A stretch of 64,000 nucleotides of DNA from an uncultured Oscillibacter sp. (GCA_910585165.1 CAJUBX010000004.1:1-64000), one strand, 5' to 3'. Positions 33,421 through 42,653 are shown, counted from the stretch's first letter. Notes: a model not told the origin generated them from the letters alone. Program-made: numbers and translations.

Positions 33421-34565
33421 CCTTCCGCCGCCTCCCGGGCCAGGACGGCTACGGCCTCCGCCGCCGCGTCCGTTTCCGCCTCCGTGTTGAAACAGGACCA
33501 GGAGAAGCGCACGGCCCCCTGCTTCTCCGTCCCCAGGGCGCGGTGGAGCCTGGGGGCGCAGTGGGCCCCGGGGCGGGTGGCGATGTCAAACCGCTCCGCC
33601 AGCTCGTCGGAAACTTCGGCGGAATCCAGCTCCCCGATGTTCAGCGTCACGATGGGAGCCCGGAGGGAAGGGCCGAAATCCCCGTAAACCGTCACTCCCG
33701 GCAGGTCCCGCACCGCCTCGTAAAACCGGCGGGCCAACGCGTCCTCACGGGCGTGAACGGCCTCCGGGCCGGTCTCGGCCAGAAAGTCCAGGGCGGCGCT
33801 CAGCCCCGCCAGGCCATGGCCGTTGAGAGTCCCGGCCTCCAGCCGGGTGGGGTACTCGGCGGGCTGGGTCTCGGAGTAGCTTTGGACTCCGGTGCCTCCC
33901 ACGGCGAAGGGCCGGATTTCCAGCCCCTCCCGCAGGCAAAGCCCCCCGGTGCCCTGGGGGCCCATCAGGCTCTTGTGCCCGGTGAAGCAGACTACGTCCA
34001 TGCCCTGGGCGGCCATGTCGATGGGGAGGACCCCCGCCGTCTGAGACGCGTCCAGAATCAGGAGGAGGCCGTGGGCCCTGGCAAAGCGGCCCACCCGCTC
34101 CAGGTCCACCGCATCCCCCGTCAGGTTGGAGGCGTGGGTGCAGACCACGGCCTTTGTCTCCGGCCGGAGAAGGCGGTCAAACCCGCCGTAGTCCAGCTGT
34201 CCGCGTTCATCCGCAGGGACGAAGTCCACCGCCGCCCCCCGCTCCCGGAGCCGGTATAGGGGCCGGAGAACCGAGTTGTGCTCCAGGTCCGTGGAGAGGA
34301 TGTGGTCTCCGGGGCCCAGCAGGCCGGAAATGGCGGTGTTCAGCGCCTGGGTGGAATTTTGGGTGAAGCAGACGTGGTCCGCCCGGGGACAGCCCAGCAG
34401 GGCGGCGATTTTTTCCCGGGTCCCGTAGACGGTCCGGGCCGCCGAAAGGGCCCCCTCGTGGCCGCCCCGGCCGCAGCTGCCGTAAGAGGACAGGGCCTCC
34501 AGCACGGCGCGGGCCACGGCGGGGGGCTTGGTCCGGGTGGTGGCGGCGTTGTCCAGGTAGATCAC
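33417..34565 (-). CDS. Cysteine desulfurase, SufS/CsdB-like
   Basis: A 382-aa class V PLP enzyme. Signatures are YLDNAATT at the N-terminus, LDASQTAGVLP, the PLP lysine K198 in TGHKSLMGPQGTGG and the persulfide Cys C336 in RPGAHCAPRLH. It releases sulfur (or selenium) from cysteine (or selenocysteine). The start is a GTG at 34565 sharing bases with the yedF stop (GTGA); the stop overlaps DUF3343. Lying between YedF and DUF3343 rather than in a suf operon, it probably supplies S/Se to a specialised acceptor. Confidence 0.93.
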   Translation of the reverse strand: MIYLDNAATTRTKPPAVARAVLEALSSYGSCGRGGHEGALSAARTVYGTREKIAALLGCPRADHVCFTQNSTQALNTAISGLLGPGDHILSTDLEHNSVLRPLYRLRERGAAVDFVPADERGQLDYGGFDRLLRPETKAVVCTHASNLTGDAVDLERVGRFARAHGLLLILDASQTAGVLPIDMAAQGMDVVCFTGHKSLMGPQGTGGLCLREGLEIRPFAVGGTGVQSYSETQPAEYPTRLEAGTLNGHGLAGLSAALDFLAETGPEAVHAREDALARRFYEAVRDLPGVTVYGDFGPSLRAPIVTLNIGELDSAEVSDELAERFDIATRPGAHCAPRLHRALGTEKQGAVRFSWSCFNTEAETDAAAEAVAVLAREAAEG

Positions 34566-35179
34566 GGCTTGATCACCTTGCCCGCCCCTGCCAGCTTCTC
34601 CACAATGGAGTACATGTTCGTCACGCTGCCGACGGCCAGCTCCTCCGTCAGCCCGTAATGGTTCAGGCAGGTGCCGCAGGTGAGAATTTCCACCCCCTGG
34701 GCCTCCAGGTTCCGCAGGTCCTCCAGGGAGGCGGAGCCCTTGCAGGTGAGGCGGGCCCCGCCGTTGTAAAAGAGCATGGTTTCCGGCAGCTGGGGAAGCT
34801 GGCTCACGGCAAAGAGAAAGCCTTTCATCAGGGCCTTTCCAAGCTCCTCGCTGCCGCGGCCCATGGCGTCGCTGTCCACCGCTGCTACCAGCGTTCCCCT
34901 GGCGTCTGGGACGCAGGAGAGGGGCGGCTCCACCAGGGGGGCCTCCCCGGCGGGCTCCGCGACCTCCATGGAGACCACAAACTCCTTTTCCCCCAGCTTT
35001 ACGGACCTGGCCGGGAGCTTGTGCCCGGCGGCCATCCGGGTCAGGTTCTGCACAGCGATTTCATTGTCCACATGGACCTCCAGGATTCCCGGCTCGGTCA
35101 TCTCCCGCAGGGCGCGGGTGGCCTTTACCACCGGGATGGGACACTGCTCGCCTACGGCGTTGACAACAGTTGTTCTCAT
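34562..35179 (-). CDS. yedF: YedF-family sulfurtransferase-like selenium metabolism protein
   Basis: A 205-aa two-domain protein. An N-terminal TusA/SirA-like domain has the CPxP motif (C13-P-I-P) and a C-terminal DsrE-like domain has TCGTCLNHYGL. This is the YedF architecture seen with selenium-dependent enzymes. I chose the ATG at 35179: GGAGG is seven bases upstream of it but touches the ATG two codons earlier (35185). It is the first gene of the minus-strand S/Se set. The open frame further upstream overlaps lysA antisense and is not coding. Confidence 0.9.
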   Translation of the reverse strand: MRTTVVNAVGEQCPIPVVKATRALREMTEPGILEVHVDNEIAVQNLTRMAAGHKLPARSVKLGEKEFVVSMEVAEPAGEAPLVEPPLSCVPDARGTLVAAVDSDAMGRGSEELGKALMKGFLFAVSQLPQLPETMLFYNGGARLTCKGSASLEDLRNLEAQGVEILTCGTCLNHYGLTEELAVGSVTNMYSIVEKLAGAGKVIKP

Positions 35180-35365
35180 GGTCATACCTCCGTATTCCGC
35201 CCAAGAGGCGGGTGATAGCATCTCTATTGTACCGCCTGGGGCGGCGGAAAACAAGGGCTGTTTTTTCAAAAGAATATCGGTTGGATTTTGCAAAATGCCT
35301 TGACAGGGGGGGAAGGAGGCGGATACAATAAAAAAATCAGATTTTGAAAAATGCGAGGCCGTTTT

Positions 35366-36625
35366 ATGAAAACACCTTTTGTCACCAAAGACAAGCTGGA
35401 GGCCATTGCCGCCAAGCACCCCACTCCCTTCCATATTTACGACGAGAGGGGCATCCGGGAAAACGCCCGGCGGCTGAAGGCCGCCTTCGCCTGGAACCCC
35501 GGCTTCCGGGAGTACTTCGCGGTCAAGGCCACCCCTACCCCCGCCATTTTGAAGATACTCCACGAGGAGGGCTGCGGCTGCGACTGCTCGTCCCTCGCGG
35601 AGCTGGCTCTTGCGGAGCGCTGCGGCATCACCGGGGAGGCGGGGGTGATGTTCTCCTCCAACAACACTACGGAGGAGGAATTCCGGGCCGCCTGCCGCCT
35701 GGGGGGAATTGTCAATTTGGACGATATCACCCTCATCGACGCCCTGGCTGCCGCCGTGGGGAAGGTTCCGGAGAAAATCTGCTGCCGCTACAACCCCGGC
35801 GGGGTCTTCAGCCTGGGAGAAAGCCGGGACGGCGTTCAGGTGATGGATTCCCCGGGGGATGCGAAATACGGCATGACCCGGCCCCAACTGGCGGAGGCGT
35901 TCCGGCGGCTGAAAGAGCTGGGGGTCAAGGAGTTCGGCCTTCACGCCTTTTTGGCCTCCAACACGCTGTCCAACGACTATTACCCCGCCCTGGCCCGTAT
36001 CCTTTTCCGGCTGGCGGCGGAGCTCCAGGCGGAGACGGGCTGCCGCGTCACCTTTGTGAATCTCTCCGGCGGCGTGGGCGTGCCCTACCGCCCGGAGGAG
36101 CCGGAGAACGACATCGCCGTCATTGGCGAGGGGGTCCGGAGGGCCTATGAGGAAATCCTGGTTCCCGCCGGGATGGACGGCGTGGCCCTGTATACGGAGC
36201 TTGGCCGCTACATGCTGGCCCCCTATGGACACCTGGTGACCCGGGTCATCCATGAAAAGCATATTTATAAGGAGTATATCGGCGTGGACGCCTGCGCCTG
36301 CAACCTGATGCGCCCCGCCATGTACGGGGCCTACCACCACATTACCGTGATGGGGAAGGAGGACGCGCCCTGCGCCTATAAATATGACGTGGCGGGCAGC
36401 CTCTGCGAGAATAACGACAAGTTCGCCGTGGACCGGATGCTTCCCAAAGTCGACATAGGGGACCTGCTGGTGATTCACGACACGGGGGCCCACGGGTTTT
36501 CCATGGGCTACAACTACAACGGCAAGCTCCGATCGGCGGAGCTGCTCCTCCGGGAGGACGGCGGCGTGGAGCTGATTCGCCGGGCGGAGACGCTGGAGGA
36601 TTATTTCGCCACCGTGGTTTGGTGA
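35366..36625 (+). CDS. lysA: Diaminopimelate decarboxylase
   Basis: LysA decarboxylates meso-diaminopimelate to lysine, the last step of the pathway. The 419-aa fold-type III PLP enzyme has K54 (FAVKATPTP), a Gly-rich phosphate loop (NLSGGVGVPYRP), ELGRYMLAPYGHL and the active-site Cys block GSLCENNDKFA. The ATG at 35366 follows GAGG by seven bases; the in-frame ATG at 35351 lacks a ribosome site. It is alone, divergent from yedF. dapA, dapB, dapH and an M20 deacetylase lie 17-21 kb away in the window. A strong terminator follows. Confidence 0.92.
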   Translation: MKTPFVTKDKLEAIAAKHPTPFHIYDERGIRENARRLKAAFAWNPGFREYFAVKATPTPAILKILHEEGCGCDCSSLAELALAERCGITGEAGVMFSSNNTTEEEFRAACRLGGIVNLDDITLIDALAAAVGKVPEKICCRYNPGGVFSLGESRDGVQVMDSPGDAKYGMTRPQLAEAFRRLKELGVKEFGLHAFLASNTLSNDYYPALARILFRLAAELQAETGCRVTFVNLSGGVGVPYRPEEPENDIAVIGEGVRRAYEEILVPAGMDGVALYTELGRYMLAPYGHLVTRVIHEKHIYKEYIGVDACACNLMRPAMYGAYHHITVMGKEDAPCAYKYDVAGSLCENNDKFAVDRMLPKVDIGDLLVIHDTGAHGFSMGYNYNGKLRSAELLLREDGGVELIRRAETLEDYFATVVW

Positions 36626-36644
36626 GAGCTCCGGCAGGATGGAA

Positions 36645-36682
36645 CGAAGGGGTTGTCCGGCGGGACAGCCCCTTCGTTTTTT
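36645..36682 (+). terminator. Rho-independent terminator after lysA
   Basis: CGAAGGGGTTGTCC pairs with GGGACAGCCCCTTCG, followed by TTTTTTCTTTT. The gap after it (36683-36956) has no gene I can support; a 47-codon frame from 36730 reads smoothly but has no ribosome site or known homologue. Confidence 0.92.
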
Positions 36683-36956
36683 CTTTTCAAAGCCCTTATT
36701 CCGTGCGCTTTAGAAGGCACACGGTCTCCACATGCTCCGTTTATCCAAACCGTTGAATGTTCAACGCTGGGTGTCGTTGGTGGACGGCAGGGTGGCGGTC
36801 AGCCGCCCGGTAAACAAGGAAAACGGGCTGCAAAAGGAGTTCATTCGCGAACCTGATGGGGTAATGTGTACATATCTAAGAGCCAGCTTCTAATGCCCCC
36901 CAAAATGCAGCGCAAAAATTATGTCGTAAAATTCGACATGGTTCGACACTTCGCTA

Positions 36957-37006
36957 TTGACATTTTTAGACATGTTTGCTATAGTTAATTTACTTACTTA
37001 ACTATA
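36957..37006 (+). promoter_or_regulatory. TRAP operon promoter with palindromic operator
   Basis: TTGACA (36957-36962), 17 bp, TATAGT (36980-36985). A perfect 9-bp inverted repeat, TATAGTTAA (36980-36988) and TTAACTATA (36998-37006), starts exactly on the -10, as expected for a repressor site. A second inverted repeat, ATGTCG and CGACAT, lies upstream at about 36921-36939. Confidence 0.8.
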
Positions 37007-37090
37007 ATTCCCTCGTCTTCATTTTTTCTGGTATCCCTTATGTATTTGAGTGTTTCTGATGCTTAAGTGCATACATGGAGAACATGATCC

Positions 37091-37135
37091 GCACAAAAAG
37101 GGCCCTTTTTGTGCTCTATGAGTTTCTCATAGAGC
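37091..37135 (+). promoter_or_regulatory. Two overlapping hairpins in the TRAP operon leader
   Basis: Palindrome 37091-37114 (GCACAAAAAGGG and its inverse) shares GC with a second stem, GCTCTATGAG (37113-37122) and CTCATAGAGC (37126-37135). They cannot form fully at once. Both are in the ~300-nt untranslated leader of dctP and lack a T-run after them. Confidence 0.6.
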
Positions 37136-37297
37136 AATTTCCCCTGAAAAGAGAAGAATAGCGGTACTTTTGATTCGCGGCAACACGAAAATCATAAGGG
37201 ATTTTTTAGTATCTCATGGCGGCAAGGGAGTATAGGGAGTAAGGGCAAAGCGCCGTTTCGCGGCCTTTGTGAGGTAAAAAGTGAAAGGAGATCGAAC

Positions 37298-38410
37298 ATG
37301 AAAAAAGCACTATCTTTTGCACTGGCTCTCATTATGGTGATGTCGCTGGCTGCCTGCGGGGGCTCTGGAGGGAGCAGCGGCGGCGGAAGCGGAAGCGGCG
37401 GAACATCCGGCACTTCCGGCGGCTCCAGTGGTTCCTCCGGAGATGATACGGTCTACACGATCAAGCTCGGAACCGACACCTCCGACCCTGCCACCTCTCC
37501 TGATTTTAATGCCTGGGGCCACTGCATCGAGCGCTTCCGGGAGCTGGTGGAGGAGAAGACCAACGGCCGTGTGAAGGTGGAAGCTTATTATGACAGCGTT
37601 TTGGGCGGCATTCCTGAGGTTACGACTCAGGTGCGCGACGGTGAGCTGGACATGATGTACTCCATCATCCTCTCTACCTTTGACAGCCGTATGGGCTTCC
37701 GTTCCATGCCCTTCGTCTTCCGCGACTTGGAGCAGATTCAGCGGCTGTTCGCCAATCCCGAGGGCGAGATTTACCAGCTGTATTCCTCCTACGCCGCGGA
37801 GCTGGGAATTCATGTTCTGGGCTTTGGCGTCGGCAATTTCCGCGGCCTTGCCAACCGCAAGCACCGGGTTACGGTTCCCACGGACCTGAGCGATATTACC
37901 ATGCGCATCTATGAGGACCAGACGGTCAAGAACTTCCTGTCTCCTCTGTGCAATGCCACGATTATCCCCTTCAACGAGGCATATACGGCCATCCAGACCG
38001 GAACCTGCGACGGCATTGAGGTCGGCGCGCCGGTTATTAACTACGCCAAGTTCTACGAGGTCTGCGGTTATTATACGGATATTGACTGGCAGGCGACTTC
38101 CTACGGCTTCCACATGAGCGACAAGTGCTGGAACAACCTTCCCGAGGACCTGCGCCAGATCGTGATTGACTGCTCCTGGGAGGCCAGCGCCACGGAGTAC
38201 GACCAGCAGGTCGCCGACACGGAGGCCGCTTATGCCGCCCTGGAAGAACGCGGCGTGGAGGTTTACCGCCTGACCGCCGAGGAACGCCAGGCCTGGATTG
38301 ATTACGCCGACTCTCTGGCGGATTTCTTCCGCGGTTACGTGGGCGAGGAGACGTATGACACCGTGAAAGCCATCGTTGCGGCGGACAGCGCCGCGCATCC
38401 CGCAACCTGA
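37298..38410 (+). CDS. TRAP transporter substrate-binding lipoprotein (DctP family)
   Basis: A 370-aa secreted lipoprotein. A signal peptide ends at the lipobox LAAC (C20), then a Gly/Ser linker to residue about 48, then a DctP-type domain with LAPD-like contacts (PFVFRDLEQIQRLFANPEGE) and the conserved Arg region ITMRIYED. It captures a carboxylate ligand outside the cell for the DctQM permease. A terminator-like hairpin after the gene probably gives higher expression of the binding protein than the permease. The downstream N-acyl-D-amino-acid deacylase suggests the ligand is an acylated D-amino acid or similar. Confidence 0.9.
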   Translation: MKKALSFALALIMVMSLAACGGSGGSSGGGSGSGGTSGTSGGSSGSSGDDTVYTIKLGTDTSDPATSPDFNAWGHCIERFRELVEEKTNGRVKVEAYYDSVLGGIPEVTTQVRDGELDMMYSIILSTFDSRMGFRSMPFVFRDLEQIQRLFANPEGEIYQLYSSYAAELGIHVLGFGVGNFRGLANRKHRVTVPTDLSDITMRIYEDQTVKNFLSPLCNATIIPFNEAYTAIQTGTCDGIEVGAPVINYAKFYEVCGYYTDIDWQATSYGFHMSDKCWNNLPEDLRQIVIDCSWEASATEYDQQVADTEAAYAALEERGVEVYRLTAEERQAWIDYADSLADFFRGYVGEETYDTVKAIVAADSAAHPAT

Positions 38411-38416
38411 CAGCAG

Positions 38417-38452
38417 AAAAGGCCCGTCCCTTTATTCGGGCGGGCCTTTTTT
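38417..38452 (+). terminator. Attenuating terminator between dctP and dctQ genes
   Basis: AAAAGGCCCGTCCC pairs with GGGCGGGCCTTTT with a T-run behind. It is inside the operon, so partial read-through is expected. Confidence 0.85.
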
Positions 38453-38497
38453 CATCCGCTGAATGCTGTTTCATCGCTTATTTTTGGAGGAAGACAA

Positions 38498-38989
38498 ATG
38501 AAATTCCTGAAAAAGCTCGACAAGGGTTTTGCGACCTTCGCCAAGTATTTTACCGGCGCATTGGTCTTATTGATGGTAGGGATTGTCTGTGCCATGGTGT
38601 TCTCCCGCTATGTTCTGCGGGTCAACCTGGGCGGCTTTGAGGAACTCCCGGCATACATTCTGTGCTGGTGCGTCTGGCTCGGCGCGATTATGATTGCCCG
38701 CAGTGACGAGCATATGAAAGTGGAAATGCTTTTCATGGCCGTGAAGAACGAGAAGGCGCAGGTGCTGATCAAAGCCCTGACCTCCTTGCTGTCCACGGTT
38801 GTTCTGGCCTATTTTATTACGAGAGCCGGCCGCTTTGTCATCAGCGCGTTTACCCACAGCGATATCACTCCGGCTTTGGGCTGGCCCAGCTGGGCGGTTT
38901 ACGTTGTTTCTATCGTCGGCTCGATAGGGATGACGGTTTATACCGGTGTAAACACCATTAAGTACTTCCGGAGGTTAAAGAATCTATGA
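38498..38989 (+). CDS. TRAP transporter small permease (DctQ family)
   Basis: A 163-aa protein with four predicted membrane helices (about 16-38, 50-68, 90-110 and 128-150) and the DctQ signatures FSRYVLRVNLGGFEELPAY and RSDEHMKVEML. It pairs with the large DctM subunit, whose ATG overlaps its stop (ATGA), and is needed for transport by the DctP-loaded system. TTTTTGGAGGAAG lies before the ATG. Nothing unusual was seen. Confidence 0.92.
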   Translation: MKFLKKLDKGFATFAKYFTGALVLLMVGIVCAMVFSRYVLRVNLGGFEELPAYILCWCVWLGAIMIARSDEHMKVEMLFMAVKNEKAQVLIKALTSLLSTVVLAYFITRAGRFVISAFTHSDITPALGWPSWAVYVVSIVGSIGMTVYTGVNTIKYFRRLKNL

Positions 38990-40311
38990 GTGTTTTTGCC
39001 TGCGCACTTTTGGTGCTTGCCCTTATCATGCTGGGGATGGGGATCCCCTTTGCGTTTCTCGCCGCATCCCTGGCGTTTGCCCTGACTACGGGACTGAGCA
39101 CAGGCAACTGGGGCTCCACCGCCTGGTATTCGTTGGAATCCTTCTCCCTCCTGGCGGTTCCCCTGTTCATGTTCGCCGGAACGCTGATGGAGCGGACCGG
39201 CATCGCCCGGGCGCTGATGCAGCTTGCGGAGAAGATCACCGGCCATGGGAAAAAGGGCGGCGGCCTTTGCAACGTGATTCCGGTTTTCTCTGCCTTATTT
39301 GGGGCTCTGTGCGGTTCCGGCCTGGCCACGGCCTCCACGGTCTCCTCCATGATTGGTCCGACCCTGGAGGAAAAGGGCTATAAAAAGAGCCTGATTTATT
39401 CCCTGGCGGCGGCCTCCTGCCCTTTGGGCTATATGATCCCGCCCAATATGAACGCGGTTATCTTTGCCAAAGTGGCGAACGCGTCTGTGGCGGACCTGTT
39501 TATTGCAACGGTTCCCACCGCAATCGTGTGGCTTGCCGCGTACCTGATCATCAACCATTTCCTTGTTCCCAAGTATTATGACCCTGCCTATGCTTCTTCG
39601 GAGGAAGAAACGGAAGCGATGACCACCGTGCAGAAACGGGCGGCCAACATTGCGCTGATTAAATCCCTGATCCCGGCCTTCTTGATGCCGGTTATCATCC
39701 TGGGCGGCATTTACGGCGGCATTTTTACCGCTACGGAAGCGGGAGCGGTCGGATGCCTCTACGGTATTATTGTGGGGCTGCTGGTTTTCCGCTCCTTGAA
39801 GATACGGGACGTGTTTGACATTGCCAGCAAAACCGCCATTTCCCTGGGAACGATGATGATCACGTTCCCCTTCACTATGATTTTCACGCGGATCATGGTG
39901 ACAAACGGCGTGCCCCAGATGATTACCAATTTCATCACGGGCGTAATTCCCAATAAGTACGTCATCATTCTGATGATTACGGTGGTTTTGTTTATCGCCG
40001 GGTTCTTCCTGGACGGCAATATCATTTTGCTGGTGATTACCCCCTTGCTGCTGCCCACCGCGCAGTCTCTGGGCATGAGCACCATCCAATACGGTGTCCT
40101 GGTGTTCGTGGCCCTGGGTGTGGCAGGCATCACGCCGCCCATGGCGGTGCCTCTCTTTACCTGCGCCAGAATCGGCGGAACCACTGTCGAGGAGATGATG
40201 AAGCCGCTGATGGCCTATTTGCTCATTGTCTGCGTTCCCATCCTCCTCCTGGTCGCCTATGTTCCCGCCATTTCCGATTTCCTGCCTGCCCTGCTTGCCC
40301 AGGCCCGTTAG
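38986..40311 (+). CDS. TRAP transporter large permease (DctM family)
   Basis: A 441-aa membrane protein of about 12 helices with the DctM/SiaM pattern: early GMGIPFAFLAA, a duplicated helix-hairpin core with SGLATASTVSSMIGPTLEEKG and PPNMNAVIFAKVANASV, and the late LGVAGITPPMAVPLF loop that helps form the Na+ and substrate site. It is the ion-coupled transport subunit. Its start overlaps dctQ by four bases, and the deacylase gene follows about 100 bp later. Confidence 0.95.
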   Translation: MSVFACALLVLALIMLGMGIPFAFLAASLAFALTTGLSTGNWGSTAWYSLESFSLLAVPLFMFAGTLMERTGIARALMQLAEKITGHGKKGGGLCNVIPVFSALFGALCGSGLATASTVSSMIGPTLEEKGYKKSLIYSLAAASCPLGYMIPPNMNAVIFAKVANASVADLFIATVPTAIVWLAAYLIINHFLVPKYYDPAYASSEEETEAMTTVQKRAANIALIKSLIPAFLMPVIILGGIYGGIFTATEAGAVGCLYGIIVGLLVFRSLKIRDVFDIASKTAISLGTMMITFPFTMIFTRIMVTNGVPQMITNFITGVIPNKYVIILMITVVLFIAGFFLDGNIILLVITPLLLPTAQSLGMSTIQYGVLVFVALGVAGITPPMAVPLFTCARIGGTTVEEMMKPLMAYLLIVCVPILLLVAYVPAISDFLPALLAQAR

Positions 40312-40410
40312 GAATGGGAGAAGGGAGGCCCTGTTTCCTCAGCGGCGTTCAACTTTGAAAAGGGCGCAGTCTCTATCTATTCTGAATAGGATTGAGGTGT
40401 ATGTTTGACA

Positions 40411-41988
40411 ATGGACCTGTTGATTAAAAATGCGAACGTAGTGGACGGCACCGGCGCGCCGGCCTACAAGGCGGATATTGCGGTCACCGGAGATCGGATT
40501 TCCAAGATTGGGTGCATTTCCGAATCCTGCGCCCAGGTGATCGACGCCGGAGGGCAGGTGGTAATGCCGGGAATCATCGACCCGCACAGCCATGCCGATG
40601 TGGGCCTGTTTGACCCGGAGTGGTCCCATCAGCGCATAGTGCAGGGGATTACGACGGAGATTACGGGCCACTGCGGGCCCTCTCCCGCCCCCAATTGCCC
40701 GGAACAGCTGGAGCTCTTGCGCCATGTGTATTATGAGCTTACCGGGGCGGGCCGCCCGTCGGAATGGCCGTTCCAGGATTTTGCCGGGTGGCTGGACCAT
40801 GTGGGTAAGCAGAAGCTCTCTGCAAACTACGGCTTCCTGGTGGGCCACAGCGCTCTTCGTATCTGCGTCATGGGAAAGAAAACCTGCAAGGCCGCTCCGG
40901 AGGATATTCGGGCTATGCAGGAGCTGCTGGATAAAGCCCTCTCCCAGGGCGCTCTGGGTATGAGCTTGGGCCTGAGCTATTTCCCCGGCGCCTATGCGGA
41001 TACGGAGGAGCTGGTGGAGCTGGCCAGAGTGGTCAAAAAGCACGACGCTTTTATCGCCGCCCACCGCCGGGACGAGGGGGAGACCTGCTGCGAGGCCATT
41101 GAAGAAATGCTCCACATTGCCCGGGTAACCGGGGTGCGGATGAACCTGTCCCACGTAAAGGTCACCGGCAGCAACAATTGGGGCAAGGGAAAGGCAGTCC
41201 TGGAGATGATTCAAAAGGGCTTTGAAGAGGGACTGGATTTGTCCATGGATGCCTATCCCTATACCGCCGGTTATACCCAGCTCTATAAGATTTTCCCGGT
41301 CAGCCTCTGGGGAGAGGGACCGGAAAATATGTATCGCCAGCTGAAGGACCCTGCGATCCGCAAACAGCTGATCGAGGATGTTGCCGCAGGACGCAGCGGC
41401 ATGATTCGCCTGGCATCCACCAAGGGCGGAGCCGCCGGGATACAGGTTATCCAGTGTCCGAATCCTGCCTATGACATGAAGACCCTGGCGCAGATCAGCC
41501 AAGAGTCGGGACTGGAACCGGTGGAGTGTGCGATTCGGATCATTGAAGAGTGCGGAGACGGGGGGCAGATGTTCTGCTTCATTCAGGACGAGGAAGAACT
41601 GGACAGCATCATGCGCTTCCCCCATACGATGGTAATTTCGGATGGCGCGCCTGCCAGCGGACATAACCATCCCCGTTACATGGGCGCGTTTGCTTTGACG
41701 CTGGAGCGCTATGTCAAGGAGCAAAAGGTTATGACATTGGAGGAGGCTGTCAAGCGGATGACCTCCATGCCTGCCAAACGTTACCGCTTTGATGACCGCG
41801 GCATCATCAAGGAAGGCTGCAAGGCGGATCTGATTGTGTTGGACTGGGAGCATTTCCAATGCAACTGCACATACGAGCACCCCAGCGGCCCCTCCAAGGG
41901 AATCTCCTATGTGCTCCTTGGCGGCAAAATCGCCGCGAAGGACGGCGTTTATACCGGCGAGGGGCAGGGGGAAATCCTCCGGTCCTGA
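40411..41988 (+). CDS. N-acyl-D-amino-acid deacylase family amidohydrolase
   Basis: A 525-aa amidohydrolase. Metal and active-site motifs of D-aminoacylases are present: DPHSHAD (H59, H61), the bridging Cys in TGHCGPSPAP (C88), AHRRDEG, LSHVKVTG and the catalytic Asp in VISDGAP. It hydrolyses N-acyl-D-amino acids, releasing the D-amino acid and fatty or acetic acid. ATG 40411 was chosen; a TTG at 40405, five bases after AGGTG, is a real alternative. Position behind a TRAP transporter suggests uptake and breakdown of acyl-D-amino acids or peptidoglycan-derived material. Confidence 0.9.
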   Translation: MDLLIKNANVVDGTGAPAYKADIAVTGDRISKIGCISESCAQVIDAGGQVVMPGIIDPHSHADVGLFDPEWSHQRIVQGITTEITGHCGPSPAPNCPEQLELLRHVYYELTGAGRPSEWPFQDFAGWLDHVGKQKLSANYGFLVGHSALRICVMGKKTCKAAPEDIRAMQELLDKALSQGALGMSLGLSYFPGAYADTEELVELARVVKKHDAFIAAHRRDEGETCCEAIEEMLHIARVTGVRMNLSHVKVTGSNNWGKGKAVLEMIQKGFEEGLDLSMDAYPYTAGYTQLYKIFPVSLWGEGPENMYRQLKDPAIRKQLIEDVAAGRSGMIRLASTKGGAAGIQVIQCPNPAYDMKTLAQISQESGLEPVECAIRIIEECGDGGQMFCFIQDEEELDSIMRFPHTMVISDGAPASGHNHPRYMGAFALTLERYVKEQKVMTLEEAVKRMTSMPAKRYRFDDRGIIKEGCKADLIVLDWEHFQCNCTYEHPSGPSKGISYVLLGGKIAAKDGVYTGEGQGEILRS

Positions 41989-42083
41989 AGCGGGGCGGAG
42001 CCCCTCAATCCAAATGCAAACCAAGAAATCGGAAGGCTCGTCATCGACAGGCCGGAAAAGGGCGCGGCGGCCGCCGTCGCTGA

Positions 42084-42653
42084 ATATCTCTCTACTGCAC
42101 CGCCTATCTGAGCCGCTATCTGATTTCCACAATCCCCATTCTGCTAATGAACAATTTCACCCTCTATATGATTGCCTCGGAAAAGGCCACCCTGTCGCTG
42201 GTCTGCTCCGTAATTGGCGGCGTGCTGAACATCGTGCTGGACGGTGTGTTTATCGGCTTGCTTGACATGAGGATCGCCGGCGCGGCCATCGCCACGGGCC
42301 TGGGTTACTCCGTCACCGCTGTTGTGGGCCTGTTCGTGTTCAGACGCAAAAAGAGCCTGCTGCACTTTACAAAGCCCGTGTTCCGTTTCAAGGTTCTCGC
42401 AAACGCGGCGACCAACGGCTGTTCTGAAATGGCTACGGCCCTGGTCACTGGCATTATCACAATGATGTTCAACTGGACGATGCTCCGCTATGTGGGCGAG
42501 GACGGCGTTGCCGCCGTGACCATCATCATGTATGTCCTGGTGTTCGCCAGTTCCCTCTATCTGCTCAAAAATAGACTTTTTCATGTTGTAGTCCTCCGAT
42601 ATGTTAAAATTCCTTGCAATTCAATCACATTCGGATGGCTTTACAAAAATTGA
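42084..42653 (+). pseudogene. Remnant of a MATE-family efflux transporter
   Basis: The frame 42084-42653 encodes a central piece of a MATE transporter: AYLSRYLISTIPILLMNNF, then GGVLNIVLDGVFIGLLDMRIAGAAIATGLGY, then GEDGVAAVTIIMYVLVFASS. A full MATE protein is about 450 aa; here only about 160 residues match, with no N-terminal bundle, and the C-terminus turns into unrelated residues after about 42565. Both ends look deleted. The gap 41989-42083 contains no gene. Confidence 0.75.

Noticed and set aside
34562..36493. Long minus-strand frame extending yedF to 643 codons
   Set aside because: The upstream part is antisense to lysA; the conserved TusA-like start and ribosome site define yedF at 35179.
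36730..36894. Plus-strand 54-codon frame after the lysA terminator
   Set aside because: No ribosome site or promoter is placed for it, and I recognise no family; kept as non-coding.
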